Notes under the pieces: model-generated
Told to the model about the DNA's origin: nothing
Seen by the model: the letters and a program-made list of their open reading frames with translations, nothing else
The model's database searches: none
Shown: positions 37,329 through 47,040 of the stretch, piece after piece
Layout of the letters: each line of letters begins with the position of its first letter
Position numbering within the stretch: the stretch's first letter is position 1
Translations under genes and position numbers: made by a program
NCBI RefSeq assembly: GCF_021560175.1
Contig: NZ_CP091110.1
Coordinates: 1,664,001-1,728,000, forward strand
Origin: Neobacillus drentensis
Lineage (GTDB): Bacteria; Bacillota; Bacilli; Bacillales; Cytobacillaceae
Direction: 5' to 3'
DNA: 64,000 nt

Positions 37329-38801
37329 CTATTGAATTGCTTTATATTCCTTTATCACACGAATTGTTTTAATTTCATCATCCTCTGGACCTTGAACAGG
37401 CAAGCCGGCTTCAAGATTTTCACGAATGTAATGAAGATTTTCCTTTGTGATAATTTCGCCTGGAATGAAAATTGGAATCCCAGGAGGGTAAACCATTATA
37501 AATTCTGCTATAATCCTGCCTTCAGATTCTTCAATCGGGACAACCTCTGTTTCTGCATAGAAGGCATCTCTTGGTGTTAATGCCAGAACCGGAATTTCAG
37601 GCAGGAGAACTTCTAAAGGTTTTATCTGCCCAACACGATGCTCACATTCGCTTGCAAGCTCTTTTAAAGCATTCACTAAAAGATCTCCTTCAGCTTCAGT
37701 ATCTCCTAGTGAGATGATGCACAGAATGTTATAAAGGTCTGATAGTTCAACCTCAATATTATGTTTTTCTCTTAGCCATTTTTCTACTTCATAACCGGAT
37801 AGGCCTAAATTTTTAACTGAAATAATGAGTTTAGTCGGGTCGAAATCAAAAGTCGCTTTAGAACCAAGGATCTCCTCACCAACACAATAAATGTGGTCGA
37901 TTTCATTAATTCTTTTCCGAATAGATTGGGATAACCTAATGGTTTTGTCAATTAACTCTTTACCCTTTGTTGCAAGCTGCTTACGTGCTACATCCAATGA
38001 AGCAAGCAGCAAATACGATGTTGATGTAGTGGTAAGCATGCTTAAAATGGATTGAACGTGTTTTGCCGAAACAAGTCCTTCTCTTACATTAAGAATTGAA
38101 CTCTGGGTCATGGAGCCACCTAATTTATGAACACTAGTCGCTGCCATGTCTGCCCCTGCCTGCATAGCTGAAAGTGGAAGTTGATCATGGAAATGGATAT
38201 GGACACCATGGGCTTCATCGACAAGTACGGGAACATGATGTGAGTGAGCAATTTCAACAATTTTCTTTAGGTCTGCGGAAATTCCGAAGTAAGTAGGATT
38301 AATCACTAATATCGCTTTAGCATCAGGGTGCTGTGTTAAGGCTTTTTCCACTGAATCAGTTGTAATGCCATGTGAGATACCTAAATCTTTATCAATTTCG
38401 GGATGGATAAAGACAGGAATGGCCCCAGAAAAAACAATCGCTGACATAATGGATTTGTGAACATTTCTTGGGACAATAATTTTATCGTCAGGTCCACAAA
38501 CCGCCATAATCATCGCAATAATTGCGCCGCTGGTTCCCTGAACGGAAAAAAAGGTACGATCCGCACCAAAGGCTTCTGCCGCTAAATCTTGAGCTTGTTT
38601 GATGATTCCCTTTGGCTGATGTAAATCATCAAGAGGACCGATATTGATTAGGTCTATGGACAACGCATTATCACCAATAAATTGGCGGAATTCTGTATCC
38701 ATTCCAGCGCCTTTTTTATGGCCGGGAATGTGGAATTGAATTGGGTTTTTTTTAGCATGGGCTACTAAACCGCTAAATAACGGTGTTTGTTCTTGTGACA
38801 A
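37329..38801 (-). CDS. speA: Arginine decarboxylase SpeA
   Basis: PLP enzyme that converts arginine to agmatine, the first step of polyamine synthesis. A TTG at 38801 (9 nt after GAGGTG) gives 490 aa, the same as B. subtilis; a GTG four codons earlier overlaps the ribosome site. Key segments are QFHIPGHKKGAGMD, FFSVQGTSGAI, VLVDEAHGVHIHFHD and the PLP lysine in AATSVHKLGGSMTQSS. The Orn/Lys/Arg decarboxylase C-terminal domain is complete (YPPGIPIFIPGE). Confidence 0.95.
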   Translation of the reverse strand: MSQEQTPLFSGLVAHAKKNPIQFHIPGHKKGAGMDTEFRQFIGDNALSIDLINIGPLDDLHQPKGIIKQAQDLAAEAFGADRTFFSVQGTSGAIIAMIMAVCGPDDKIIVPRNVHKSIMSAIVFSGAIPVFIHPEIDKDLGISHGITTDSVEKALTQHPDAKAILVINPTYFGISADLKKIVEIAHSHHVPVLVDEAHGVHIHFHDQLPLSAMQAGADMAATSVHKLGGSMTQSSILNVREGLVSAKHVQSILSMLTTTSTSYLLLASLDVARKQLATKGKELIDKTIRLSQSIRKRINEIDHIYCVGEEILGSKATFDFDPTKLIISVKNLGLSGYEVEKWLREKHNIEVELSDLYNILCIISLGDTEAEGDLLVNALKELASECEHRVGQIKPLEVLLPEIPVLALTPRDAFYAETEVVPIEESEGRIIAEFIMVYPPGIPIFIPGEIITKENLHYIRENLEAGLPVQGPEDDEIKTIRVIKEYKAIQ

Positions 38802-39011
38802 TGGTAAATACACCTCTTTATAAAAATGCTCGAATTATTCGTCAGTATTCGACATAAAACAAATGAATTATATCATTATTCCTTTGTATTTTAAAGGAAA
38901 TAAATTTAACTTTACTGATAAATTTTGACTACCGTTAGTTTCCCTTACAGAAAGGAAAATTAACCCGTAAAGACGAATTAACATTTAATAAACGTGAAGG
39001 AGGGATTTTTA

Positions 39012-39971
39012 TTGAAATGGCATACACGTATTACTGACCTATTAAACATTCAGTTTCCGATTATCCAAGGGGGATTGGCATACTTAGCTTATTCAGATTT
39101 AGCTGCTGCTGTATCAAACGCAGGGGGGCTTGGTCAAATTACTGCGATGTCACTTGCCACACCTGAATTGCTGAGAGCTGAGATTCGAAAAGTTAAGCAA
39201 TTAACGGATAAGCCATTTGGGGTGAATTTTGCCATTGGTCAGCAAGGGAGACCATTTTCAGATTATCTGCAAGTTGCCATCGATGAAAAGGTGCCAGTTG
39301 TTTCCATGACGGGCGGAAATCCAACACCTATCTTTGAACAATTAAAGGGGACAGATAGTAAAACCCTTGTACTCGTAGCTGCAAGGAGACAGGCAATAAA
39401 GGCCGAGGAGCTGGGAGCCGATGCGGTTATGGTTGTTGGTCAGGAAGGCGGTGGACATCTGGGCAGGGACGATACCGGTACGTTTGTTTTAATACCACAA
39501 GTAGTAGATGCTGTCTCGATCCCTGTGATTGCTTCGGGAGGAATAGGGGATGGAAGGGGATTAATGGCTGCTTTAAGTTTAGGGGCAGAAGGGATTGAAA
39601 TGGGGACTAGATTTATCGCAACAAAGGATTGTGTACACGCACATGAGGTCTATAAACGAGCGTTAGTAGAAGGAACCGAATGTGATACCGTCGTCATAAA
39701 ACGAACCCTGGGAGCACCTGGTAGAGCCATTGCAAACAATTGGACAGAAAGAATCTTAGAGATTGAGAAGAATCATGGTGATTATCAACAGCTCAAAGAC
39801 TTTATTAGTGGAATTGCGAATAAACGGTACATATACGAAGGAGAAACGGCAGGGGGCTTTGCCTGGGCAGGGCAGGTTATGGGTCTCATAAAAGATGTAC
39901 CGACTGTCGCTGAGCTCTTTACCCGAATGGTAAATGAGGCCGAGCAAATTCGTGCAAAATGGGGAGAATAG
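39012..39971 (+). CDS. Nitronate monooxygenase family protein
   Basis: An FMN-dependent TIM-barrel enzyme of the NMO/2-nitropropane dioxygenase group. The TTG at 39012 follows AAGGAGGG at 7 nt and gives 319 aa. Motifs: FPIIQGGLAYLAYSDLAAAV, SNAGGLGQI, GVNFAIG, VVGQEGGGHLGR (FMN and catalytic His region), and IPVIASGGIGDGRGLMAAL. It could instead be an FabK-like enoyl-ACP reductase, which shares these motifs. It is 39 nt upstream of yktA. Confidence 0.87.
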   Translation: MKWHTRITDLLNIQFPIIQGGLAYLAYSDLAAAVSNAGGLGQITAMSLATPELLRAEIRKVKQLTDKPFGVNFAIGQQGRPFSDYLQVAIDEKVPVVSMTGGNPTPIFEQLKGTDSKTLVLVAARRQAIKAEELGADAVMVVGQEGGGHLGRDDTGTFVLIPQVVDAVSIPVIASGGIGDGRGLMAALSLGAEGIEMGTRFIATKDCVHAHEVYKRALVEGTECDTVVIKRTLGAPGRAIANNWTERILEIEKNHGDYQQLKDFISGIANKRYIYEGETAGGFAWAGQVMGLIKDVPTVAELFTRMVNEAEQIRAKWGE

Positions 39972-40010
39972 AGGTATCATACACAATAGCATAGTAAAGC
40001 AGGTGAATGT

Positions 40011-40283
40011 ATGGAATATCAATACCCCATTGATTACAGATGGTCGACGGAAGAAATTGTCGATGTGATTAAATTTTTTGAATCCATTGAGAGGGCATAT
40101 GAAAAAGGGATTGAACGAGAAGAGGTCATGATGGCCTATCGTCGGTTCAAAGAGATTGTTCCGAGCAAAGCAGAGGAAAAAACGCTTTGTGGAGAATTTG
40201 AAGAAATAAGTGGGTATTCTTCTTATCGGACTATAAAAAAAGCAAAAGAGGCCTCTACTGGAGATAAAATTATCATGAAATAA
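40011..40283 (+). CDS. yktA: UPF0223 family protein YktA
   Basis: 90 aa beginning [20 protein letters not shown] and containing the conserved [21 protein letters not shown], then [13 protein letters not shown]. This is the UPF0223 family (YktA in B. subtilis), small, helical, of unknown function. Synteny with yktB and suhB agrees. Confidence 0.88.
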   Translation: MEYQYPIDYRWSTEEIVDVIKFFESIERAYEKGIEREEVMMAYRRFKEIVPSKAEEKTLCGEFEEISGYSSYRTIKKAKEASTGDKIIMK

Positions 40284-40284
40284 A

Positions 40285-40322
40285 GAAGAAAACTCCCGTC
40301 ATTATCGTCGGGAGTTTTCTTC
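40285..40322. terminator. Bidirectional terminator of yktA and yktB
   Basis: GAAGAAAACTCCCG pairs perfectly with CGGGAGTTTTCTTC. It serves both convergent genes. Confidence 0.88.
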
Positions 40323-40323
40323 T

Positions 40324-40956
40324 TTAATTCATATTTTGAGCAATTTTATATAGTGGTGCAACTCTGGTAAACACTTCGTCAATTTGTGTTAATAAACCCT
40401 CAGCCCCTAATTCGATCACTTTTTCCCGTTCAATTGTATAACCACATAATAATTCAGCCTTTTTAATGGTCTTCAATCGCTCGAATTGAGCAAGTAAATC
40501 CGCTTTAGTTAATTGCTGATGTTTAATTGTATCTGGCTTGGTATGGTCTAAAGACCACGAAAACTCTTTGGGTATTTCCCTATGAATTTTTCCAGCTTTT
40601 TTGATGAAGCGCTCACCCATTACTTCTTTTTGTGGTGCCTCATAAATGACAGCAAACCAAATAAATAAATGTGTATTCCATAATCCAATTTGGAAATGTG
40701 GGAGCATTTTATAGCCGCGTGGATTATTGGCAAAAGCTACCCATGTATCCTTTGGCGGATTAATCGTACGACGAGCATGTTTGGCCACATGGATGAACAT
40801 TTCATCTCCCGTTAAAGAAGATAGCGTTGGTGCAAAATATTCCCCTAATTGTTCTAGTTTCGGGCGTACCGTGTTTTTTAAAGCCTCCATACGTGGTTCC
40901 AATCCATCTATTAGAAATACATTAAAATCCTCAGTTGTAAAGCCGCCAAAGTCCAT
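40324..40956 (-). CDS. yktB: UPF0637 family protein YktB
   Basis: ATG 40956 has an excellent ribosome site (GGAGGTAACAAAATG), giving 210 aa. It begins MDFGGFTTEDFNVFLIDGLE and contains EMFIHVAKHARRTINPPKDT, AFANNPRGYKMLPHFQIGLW and ELLCGYTIEREKV. The family (UPF0637) has a known fold but no assigned function. Confidence 0.9.
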   Translation of the reverse strand: MDFGGFTTEDFNVFLIDGLEPRMEALKNTVRPKLEQLGEYFAPTLSSLTGDEMFIHVAKHARRTINPPKDTWVAFANNPRGYKMLPHFQIGLWNTHLFIWFAVIYEAPQKEVMGERFIKKAGKIHREIPKEFSWSLDHTKPDTIKHQQLTKADLLAQFERLKTIKKAELLCGYTIEREKVIELGAEGLLTQIDEVFTRVAPLYKIAQNMN

Positions 40957-41134
40957 TTTGTTACCTCCAACAATTGTTTGTCCATCATTGTAGCATAAGA
41001 AAGAAAAACGAAGAAGTTTGTTGCTCGTATGGGTTAATGCACATATTTGTTGCAACATATCAAGGTGGCTCATAGTATACATTAAAACAAAAAATCAGAA
41101 AAGTTAGTAAACAAAATGGAAGGGGGAAGGAGTA

Positions 41135-41329
41135 ATGAAGCAGCTAATGAATACATCTCTAAAAAAAGCGAGTGAAAAGGAAAGAACAGCCGTATTAAGA
41201 TTAGAAATGGATTATGAATTGGCCACATTATTCGAGGCAATTGAAGAGAAGAATGAAAAGAAAATGAAAGAATGTAAGCAAAAATTAGATAAAATCCGCA
41301 TGGAATTGTTACGCTTAAAGGCTTTTTGA
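41135..41329 (+). CDS. ykzI: Small helical protein YkzI
   Basis: 64 aa: MKQLMNTSLKKASEKERTAV, then LRLEMDYELATLFEAIEEKN and a lysine-rich helix. The position between yktB and the inositol monophosphatase gene suggests YkzI. The function is unknown; the charged heptad-like pattern predicts a helical hairpin. The ribosome site (AAGGAG) is very close to the ATG, and Met5 is a possible alternative start. Confidence 0.7.
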   Translation: MKQLMNTSLKKASEKERTAVLRLEMDYELATLFEAIEEKNEKKMKECKQKLDKIRMELLRLKAF

Positions 41330-41396
41330 TCGATTTATATCGTAAGGAGTATACAGAGGGAATGAACCATGGAGAGATAATAGATCGCTTGTTTTG

Positions 41397-41436
41397 AACG
41401 AACTCCAAATGGGAATAAGGGGAGTTCGTTTATTAT
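41397..41436 (+). terminator. Terminator of ykzI
   Basis: AACGAACTCC pairs with GGAGTTCGTT, then TATTATTG. The following 150 nt before suhB shows no gene. Confidence 0.7.
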
Positions 41437-41587
41437 TGTGCCCTTATGTGTGATGAGTTGAACGATCTTTAAATGCTGGTTAAAAGTTGCTGTTAAAGCT
41501 CAATTTGATTAAGCTAGAAGTACATCAAATCATAAAAGGTGCATCATACTACATACATTGAAATAAATGCACGAATGGAGGAACGCT

Positions 41588-42385
41588 ATGAATTGGGAAA
41601 CCATAGATGCCAACGCAAAAAAATGGGTTAAAGAAGCAGGCGAAAAAATCCGGTTATCCTTTAAGTCCAAGTTAAATATTGAAACGAAATCAAATCCCAA
41701 TGATTTAGTTACAAACATTGATAAAGAGATTGAACAGTTTTTTATCCAACATATAAGAGCGGTTTATCCTGAACATAAGATTATGGGGGAAGAGGGTTTT
41801 GGAGATGAACTTCAAGACCTTGGGGGAATTGTTTGGTTAATTGACCCAATTGACGGAACGATGAATTTTATACACCAACAAAGGAATTTTGCCATTTCTA
41901 TCGGGATCTATGAAGATGGAGTAGGTAAAATTGGCCTCATTTATGATGTAGTCCATGATGAGCTGTACCACGCATTTCGGGGAAAAGGTGCTTACATAAA
42001 TGGAAATCCTCTACCGAAGCTTAAAGAAGCAACTATTAAGGAATCCATTCTTGCTATTAATGCCACCTGGGTTATTGAAAATAAAAGAATTGATCACAAT
42101 TTAATGATTCCCTTGGTCAGAGATGCTCGGGGGACGAGATCATATGGAACAGCTGCTCTTGAAATGGTATTTTTAGCAGCGGGCAGGGTAGACGCCTATT
42201 TTTCAATGAGGCTTGCACCATGGGATTTTGCTGCAGGTGCAGTTATTATTGAAGAACTTGGCGGAGTGGTGACCAATTTACGAGGTGAAAAACTTAATTT
42301 TCTTTCAAGAGATTCCTTGTTTGCAGCAAAACCAGGGCTTCACCAGACCATTTTAAAGGATTATTTAAAAAGTGGACAATGGTAG
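41588..42385 (+). CDS. suhB: Inositol monophosphatase family protein (SuhB/YktC)
   Basis: Mg2+-dependent phosphatase of inositol monophosphate or related sugar phosphates. ATG 41588 follows GGAGG at 6 nt; the upstream in-frame ATG (41567) has none. The 265-aa protein has EEGFGDE with the metal-binding glutamates, WLIDPIDGTMNFIHQ with Asp86/Asp89, and the C-terminal WDFAAGAVIIEELGG. The true substrate in Bacillus is not certain. Confidence 0.92.
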   Translation: MNWETIDANAKKWVKEAGEKIRLSFKSKLNIETKSNPNDLVTNIDKEIEQFFIQHIRAVYPEHKIMGEEGFGDELQDLGGIVWLIDPIDGTMNFIHQQRNFAISIGIYEDGVGKIGLIYDVVHDELYHAFRGKGAYINGNPLPKLKEATIKESILAINATWVIENKRIDHNLMIPLVRDARGTRSYGTAALEMVFLAAGRVDAYFSMRLAPWDFAAGAVIIEELGGVVTNLRGEKLNFLSRDSLFAAKPGLHQTILKDYLKSGQW

Positions 42386-42414
42386 AAAGGATTGATGCCT
42401 GCTTAGTGATTAAC

Positions 42415-42448
42415 AAAAAAGAAGCCCGGGTCCGCCGAGCTTCTTTTA
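42415..42448. terminator. Bidirectional terminator of suhB and ylaF
   Basis: AAAAGAAGC pairs with GCTTCTTTT around a GC-rich loop, with a T-run on the minus side. Confidence 0.8.
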
Positions 42449-42631
42449 TAATTCTCCATTCTGCCGCATTTTTCTTTTTGTTTTAAACCCCATCCCCATA
42501 ATAACAATCACAGCCGCAATACAGCCTACGCCCCCTATTACACTGTGTTCACTAATTGATATACCAATTCCGACAATACTAACCGCTGCAAGGATTGCAT
42601 AAATAAGTAAAGGCCATTTCACATTGTTCAT
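42446..42631 (-). CDS. ylaF: YlaF-like small membrane protein (DUF5325)
   Basis: ATG 42631 lies 9 nt after AAGGGG and gives 61 aa: MNNVKWPLLIYAILAAVSIV, a second hydrophobic helix in VIGGVGCIAAVIVIMGMGF and a basic tail (KTKRKMRQ). Two helices, inside-in topology. B. subtilis ylaF sits at the same place beside typA. The function is unknown. Confidence 0.75.
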   Translation of the reverse strand: MNNVKWPLLIYAILAAVSIVGIGISISEHSVIGGVGCIAAVIVIMGMGFKTKRKMRQNGEL

Positions 42632-42791
42632 CAGCACATTCCCCTTCTGTTTATCTGCGTTTTTACTTTTTATTTCTATATTACATAAAATCATTTCAAG
42701 TTTCCACTTTATTTGTGGTATAATGTTTTAGTTGTATATGAAAAACTATAATTAAAAACAATTTCTAGAATAAAGGTAGGAGTGGAATTTT

Positions 42792-44630
42792 TTGAATATA
42801 AGAAATGATATACGTAATATAGCGATTATTGCCCACGTTGACCATGGTAAAACAACGTTGGTGGACCAACTGCTAAAACAATCTGGAACATTTCGTTCCA
42901 ATGAGCATGTAGAAGAACGTGCAATGGATTCTAATGATTTAGAAAGAGAACGCGGAATTACGATCCTTGCAAAAAATACAGCGATCCAATATAAAGATAC
43001 TCGTATCAACATCTTGGATACGCCAGGCCATGCTGACTTTGGCGGCGAAGTAGAACGGATCATGAAGATGGTTGATGGAGTACTTCTTGTTGTTGATGCC
43101 TATGAAGGCTGTATGCCGCAAACACGTTTTGTCTTAAAGAAGGCATTAGAACAAAACTTAACTCCAATTGTTGTTGTCAATAAAATTGACCGTGATTTTG
43201 CCCGTCCATTAGAAGTAATTGATGAAGTACTAGATTTATTTATTGAGCTTGGGGCGAATGAAGACCAGCTTGAGTTCCCAGTTGTTTTTGCCTCTGCGAT
43301 CAATGGTACGGCAAGTACTGATCCTGAGAAACAAGACGAAAACATGAAGTCATTATATGACATGATTGTAGAACATATCCCGGCACCAGTTGATAATAGT
43401 GATGAGCCCCTTCAATTTCAAGTAGCATTGCTTGATTATAATGATTATGTAGGCCGGATTGGAATCGGGCGTGTATTCCGCGGTACAATGAAGGTTGGAC
43501 AGCAGGTAGCTCTAATGAAGCTTGATGGTTCTGTTAAGCAGTTCCGTGTTACCAAAATCTTCGGATTCTTTGGCTTAAAGCGTCAAGAAATTGAAGAAGC
43601 AAAAGCTGGAGACCTGATTGCCGTTTCTGGTATGGAGGACATTAATGTCGGTGAAACGGTTTGTCCTGTTGAACATCAAGAAGCACTGCCAATCTTACGA
43701 ATTGATGAACCTACTTTGCAAATGACATTTGTAGTCAATAACAGTCCATTTGCTGGTAGAGAAGGTAAGTATTTGACTTCAAGAAAGATTGAAGAAAGAC
43801 TTCGTTCTCAGTTGCAGACAGATGTCAGCTTACGCGTAGATAATACAGATTCACCAGATGCTTGGATTGTTTCTGGTCGTGGTGAGCTCCATTTATCGAT
43901 TTTAATCGAAAATATGCGTCGTGAAGGCTATGAACTTCAAGTTTCTAAACCAGAAGTAATTGTAAAAGAAATTGATGGGGTTCGTTGTGAGCCTGTAGAA
44001 CGTGTTCAAATTGATGTTCCTGAAGAGCATACAGGTGCCGTGATGGAATCAATTGGAGCCCGCAAAGGTGAAATGCTTGATATGATTAATAATGGCTCAG
44101 GTCAAGTACGCTTAATCTTTAATGTGCCTGCTCGAGGTTTAATTGGTTATACAACAGAATTTTTAACGATGACTCGCGGTTATGGAATTATTAATCACAC
44201 GTTTGACAGTTACCAGCCTATGCTTCAAGGACAAGTCGGCGGAAGACGTCAAGGTGTTCTTGTTTCAATGGAATCAGGAAAAGCTTCTACTTATGGAATT
44301 ATGCAGGTTGAGGACCGTGGTACGATCTTCGTTGAACCTGGTACTGATATTTATGAAGGGATGATCGTTGGGGAGCACACTCGTGAAAACGATATTACCG
44401 TTAATATCACAAAGGTAAAGCATGCAACTAACATTCGTTCTGCAAACAAAGATCAAACGTCTGTCATTAAAAAACCTAGGATTATGACATTAGAAGAATC
44501 ATTAGAATACTTAAATGACGACGAATATTGTGAAGTTACACCTGAGTCTATTCGTTTAAGAAAGAAAATCCTTGACAAAAATGAACGTGAAAGAATGGCT
44601 AAAAAGAAAAAAATTGCTGAATTGAGTTAA
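42792..44630 (+). CDS. typA: Translational GTPase TypA/BipA
   Basis: A ribosome-associated GTPase needed under stress and low temperature. The TTG start follows TAGGAGTGG, and 612 aa is standard. G1 [16 protein letters not shown]2 [12 protein letters not shown]3 [13 protein letters not shown]4 NKIDRDFAR are all present; EF-G-like domains III and V and the TypA-specific C-terminus follow. ylaH starts 20 nt downstream. Confidence 0.97.
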   Translation: MNIRNDIRNIAIIAHVDHGKTTLVDQLLKQSGTFRSNEHVEERAMDSNDLERERGITILAKNTAIQYKDTRINILDTPGHADFGGEVERIMKMVDGVLLVVDAYEGCMPQTRFVLKKALEQNLTPIVVVNKIDRDFARPLEVIDEVLDLFIELGANEDQLEFPVVFASAINGTASTDPEKQDENMKSLYDMIVEHIPAPVDNSDEPLQFQVALLDYNDYVGRIGIGRVFRGTMKVGQQVALMKLDGSVKQFRVTKIFGFFGLKRQEIEEAKAGDLIAVSGMEDINVGETVCPVEHQEALPILRIDEPTLQMTFVVNNSPFAGREGKYLTSRKIEERLRSQLQTDVSLRVDNTDSPDAWIVSGRGELHLSILIENMRREGYELQVSKPEVIVKEIDGVRCEPVERVQIDVPEEHTGAVMESIGARKGEMLDMINNGSGQVRLIFNVPARGLIGYTTEFLTMTRGYGIINHTFDSYQPMLQGQVGGRRQGVLVSMESGKASTYGIMQVEDRGTIFVEPGTDIYEGMIVGEHTRENDITVNITKVKHATNIRSANKDQTSVIKKPRIMTLEESLEYLNDDEYCEVTPESIRLRKKILDKNERERMAKKKKIAELS

Positions 44631-44650
44631 CAATTGAGAGGTGCAAACCC

Positions 44651-44980
44651 GTGGAAGAATTAAGATCTTTCTCTCCCAGTTTAAGATTTTTTATTGAACT
44701 TACGAACGATATTGAAACTGGTGTTATTTTACAATATATCTTTATTGTTATTTTATCAGTCATTGTTTATCGTTTAGGTTTTGCAAAAAAGCTGCCTCTT
44801 GGCAAGAATATTGTAATCTATTTCAGCCTATGTATTGGATGCTTAATGTTGCTGTTTTTCTCTTACGCATTACCAATTGCGGAAGGTTTAGGTGTCGCGG
44901 CGGTATTATTAATCATTTATAAAATCCGTCTCCATCAATCGAAAAAACAGGCGAATAGTGAAGCAGCAGGGGGGGAATAG
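44651..44980 (+). CDS. ylaH: YlaH-like membrane protein
   Basis: GTG 44651 follows GAGAGGTG. The 109-aa protein has three hydrophobic helices (about 25-43, 52-72, 74-88) with the conserved YRLGFAKKLPLGKNIVIY and IYKIRLHQSKKQA. This is the YlaH family of unknown function. Its stop is 1 nt before the next gene's start. Confidence 0.85.
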   Translation: MEELRSFSPSLRFFIELTNDIETGVILQYIFIVILSVIVYRLGFAKKLPLGKNIVIYFSLCIGCLMLLFFSYALPIAEGLGVAAVLLIIYKIRLHQSKKQANSEAAGGE

Positions 44981-44981
44981 A

Positions 44982-45272
44982 ATGCAATCCTTACAGGATG
45001 CACTTTATAATTGGCTCACGATAAAAGTGGTTTGTGATGCCCGCCCTGATGACAGAGCAGCGATTGAAACACGGGATTTCTTTGAGGAAATGCTCACTTC
45101 ACAGCATTCTGTCTCCACTATCGAAATAACAAAAGATGATCTGATGTATTATATTTCGTATCAACAGGGAGAGGAAACGAAAAAGGGTCGTTATCCCCGC
45201 GAATTAATTGAAATCATGATCAACCAAATTAATCAAGAGCCCGAAAAGTATAAGGACTATCCGAATGAATAA
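44982..45272 (+). CDS. Small conserved protein downstream of ylaH (96 aa)
   Basis: ATG 44982 follows a run of seven G that also encodes the YlaH C-terminus, so the two are coupled. The product (MQSLQDALYNWLTIKVVCDA ... RPDDRAAIETRDFFEEMLTS) is acidic and soluble, with no recognised family. A strong terminator follows. Confidence 0.75.
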   Translation: MQSLQDALYNWLTIKVVCDARPDDRAAIETRDFFEEMLTSQHSVSTIEITKDDLMYYISYQQGEETKKGRYPRELIEIMINQINQEPEKYKDYPNE

Positions 45273-45310
45273 AGCTGCAGAACTGTAGAGCTGCAGCTGA
45301 AAAAATTCAA

Positions 45311-45351
45311 CAAAAAAACGCTTGTATACGTTGAAATACAAGCGTTTTTTA
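45311..45351. terminator. Bidirectional terminator between the 96-aa gene and ylaI
   Basis: AAAAAACGCTTGTAT pairs with ATACAAGCGTTTTTT around a short loop. Confidence 0.9.
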
Positions 45352-45371
45352 TTTGATTCACTAATTAATAC

Positions 45372-45572
45372 TCACCATTCATCCTTATCAGATTTGGGAC
45401 GGTATAAGTGGAAATTACCTGAATCCCTTCGCGCATTTGTTTTTTCAGCAATTCTAACACTGCAGTCATTACACATATATGTATGAATGGGACGATTCCG
45501 AAGTCGTTTAGCAATTAAGGATTCATCGTCTATAGGTTCAATCTTATCGCAAATCACACATTTGACTCTCAT
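45372..45572 (-). CDS. ylaI: DUF2197 zinc-ribbon protein YlaI
   Basis: 66 aa with two CxxC pairs, VKCVICDKIE and YMCNDCSVRI, that should bind one zinc. The start follows AGAGGTG. The family is DUF2197 (YlaI), of unknown function. Synteny with ylaH and ylaJ agrees. Confidence 0.86.
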   Translation of the reverse strand: MRVKCVICDKIEPIDDESLIAKRLRNRPIHTYMCNDCSVRIAEKTNARRDSGNFHLYRPKSDKDEW

Positions 45573-45740
45573 TCAAGCACCTCTTTCATTCTTCTTTCGG
45601 ATAACAGAATGTTTGTATTATAGTATACCATGACAATACAACTACTGGTAAATCAATTGGTTAGAGTTGATGGAAAATAGGGATAGTAGTAATATGAGAA
45701 TATCTGTTTTGTATAGGAATAATTAAAGGGGTTGTGTAAT

Positions 45741-46196
45741 ATGGCAAATCAAGTAGAACCAAAGCTAATTCAGCCATTATTTGATGAACTGCAAAAAGAG
45801 CGGTTCGTCACTTTGGCTACGATTGATTATGAAACGGGCGGTCCGAATGTGAGTGCAATATCCTGGGTGCTGGCTAAAGACGAAGGAACCATCTATTTTG
45901 CGGTTGATAATCGTTCTAGGATTTTAGAAAATATCAATAAAAATAATCAAGTAGTGATTAACTTAATTGCAAATGAATCTACATACTCGATTCAGGGGCA
46001 AGCGCGTGTTAAAGAAGAACGATTACCAGATGTTCCATTGAAATTGGCAATGGTAGAAGTTGTAATTAATGAAGTGAGAGATGTTATGTTTTATGGATCA
46101 AAAATTGTGACAGAAGTTCAGTATGATAAAACCTATGATAAGAAAGCGGCTGAAAGGCTTGATAAGCAAGTCATGGATGCAATGAAAAAAGCTTAG
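45741..46196 (+). CDS. Pyridoxamine 5'-phosphate oxidase-like flavin protein
   Basis: From ATG 45741, 151 aa with the split-barrel FMN fold: ERFVTLATIDYETGGPNVSA, then ISWVLAKDEGTIYFAVDNRS and VVINLIANESTYSIQGQARV. This is the PNPOx-like family, which binds FMN or F420-type cofactors; the true reaction is unknown, and a B6 function is not implied. It is isolated between ylaI and ylaJ. Confidence 0.78.
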   Translation: MANQVEPKLIQPLFDELQKERFVTLATIDYETGGPNVSAISWVLAKDEGTIYFAVDNRSRILENINKNNQVVINLIANESTYSIQGQARVKEERLPDVPLKLAMVEVVINEVRDVMFYGSKIVTEVQYDKTYDKKAAERLDKQVMDAMKKA

Positions 46197-46216
46197 TGAA
46201 AACTAAGCTTTTTTTA
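46185..46216. terminator. Terminator after the PNPOx-like gene
   Basis: AAGCTTAG pairs with CTAAGCTT, with A6 before and T7 after; it can also serve ylaJ. Confidence 0.88.
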
Positions 46217-46242
46217 TATATGATGGGGAAATGCCGCATGTT

Positions 46243-46830
46243 TTACTTGTAGTGATTGGATTGGTCCTCTTGTTCTTCATTGAGTTTCTTTTCTTCCTTA
46301 CCTTTAAGCTTTCGGTCCGGTTTTTCAGTTGCGTTTTTCGGACTTGGTGTGATTAAATCGCCAGGTACTTCAGGTATTAATCGACCTGCGACATCGGCCA
46401 GTTCCTCCATAATCCCTCGTATGGGCCTGCCTTTTTTAATATCGGCTTGTATTTCCCGTAAACGCTGATTGGTGTCGGCATCTGCCACAACAATCGCTTT
46501 GGCTCCATATGGATCCTTTCTTAAACTTTCTGCAACAGAATACTTAATGGATCCAACCTGTGAACGATCAATCTTCGCATCGACATCAATTCCAACAATG
46601 GCATATTTCCCTAAAACTACTGCCGTTGCATCCGACACGTTTGGAATACTAGTTGCAAGCTCAACGAGACGTTTGGAAATTTCCTGCCCGGATTTCCGGT
46701 CTACGTGATTAATATAACTGTTCTTAACGTTCACTAGTTGATTACCGCTATTGGCATTCTCCTTATGGTCCGCAATGCTGCAGCCTGTTAAAAGTATACT
46801 GATGGCTGTTATTAAAAGATTTTTCTTCAA
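46243..46830 (-). CDS. ylaJ: YhcN/YlaJ family sporulation lipoprotein
   Basis: A TTG at 46830 follows GGAGGTGG. The 195-aa product has a lipobox LLTGC (Cys17), then the YhcN/YlaJ domain (LATSIPNVSDATAVVLGKYA, IVGIDVDAKIDR, GAKAIVVADADT) and an acidic, lysine-rich tail. Relatives are spore-envelope lipoproteins in Bacillus; expression in sporulation is inferred. Confidence 0.88.
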   Translation of the reverse strand: MKKNLLITAISILLTGCSIADHKENANSGNQLVNVKNSYINHVDRKSGQEISKRLVELATSIPNVSDATAVVLGKYAIVGIDVDAKIDRSQVGSIKYSVAESLRKDPYGAKAIVVADADTNQRLREIQADIKKGRPIRGIMEELADVAGRLIPEVPGDLITPSPKNATEKPDRKLKGKEEKKLNEEQEDQSNHYK

Positions 46831-47040
46831 TATGCTCCACCTCCAAGATGACTAATTAATGGTTAAATGGGCTTGAACAGTAGACTCTCATACAAGTTAT
46901 ATGGTCCTAATAACAATTATTGTGCGGAACTTCTTCTATCTTTATTCCAATAAACATATATTTTACCAAAGTCCAATCTAGCAAAGGGTTGTTGAAACTA
47001 ATTTAACAAGCCATACACCAGTGAACCAGGAGGCGTTGCT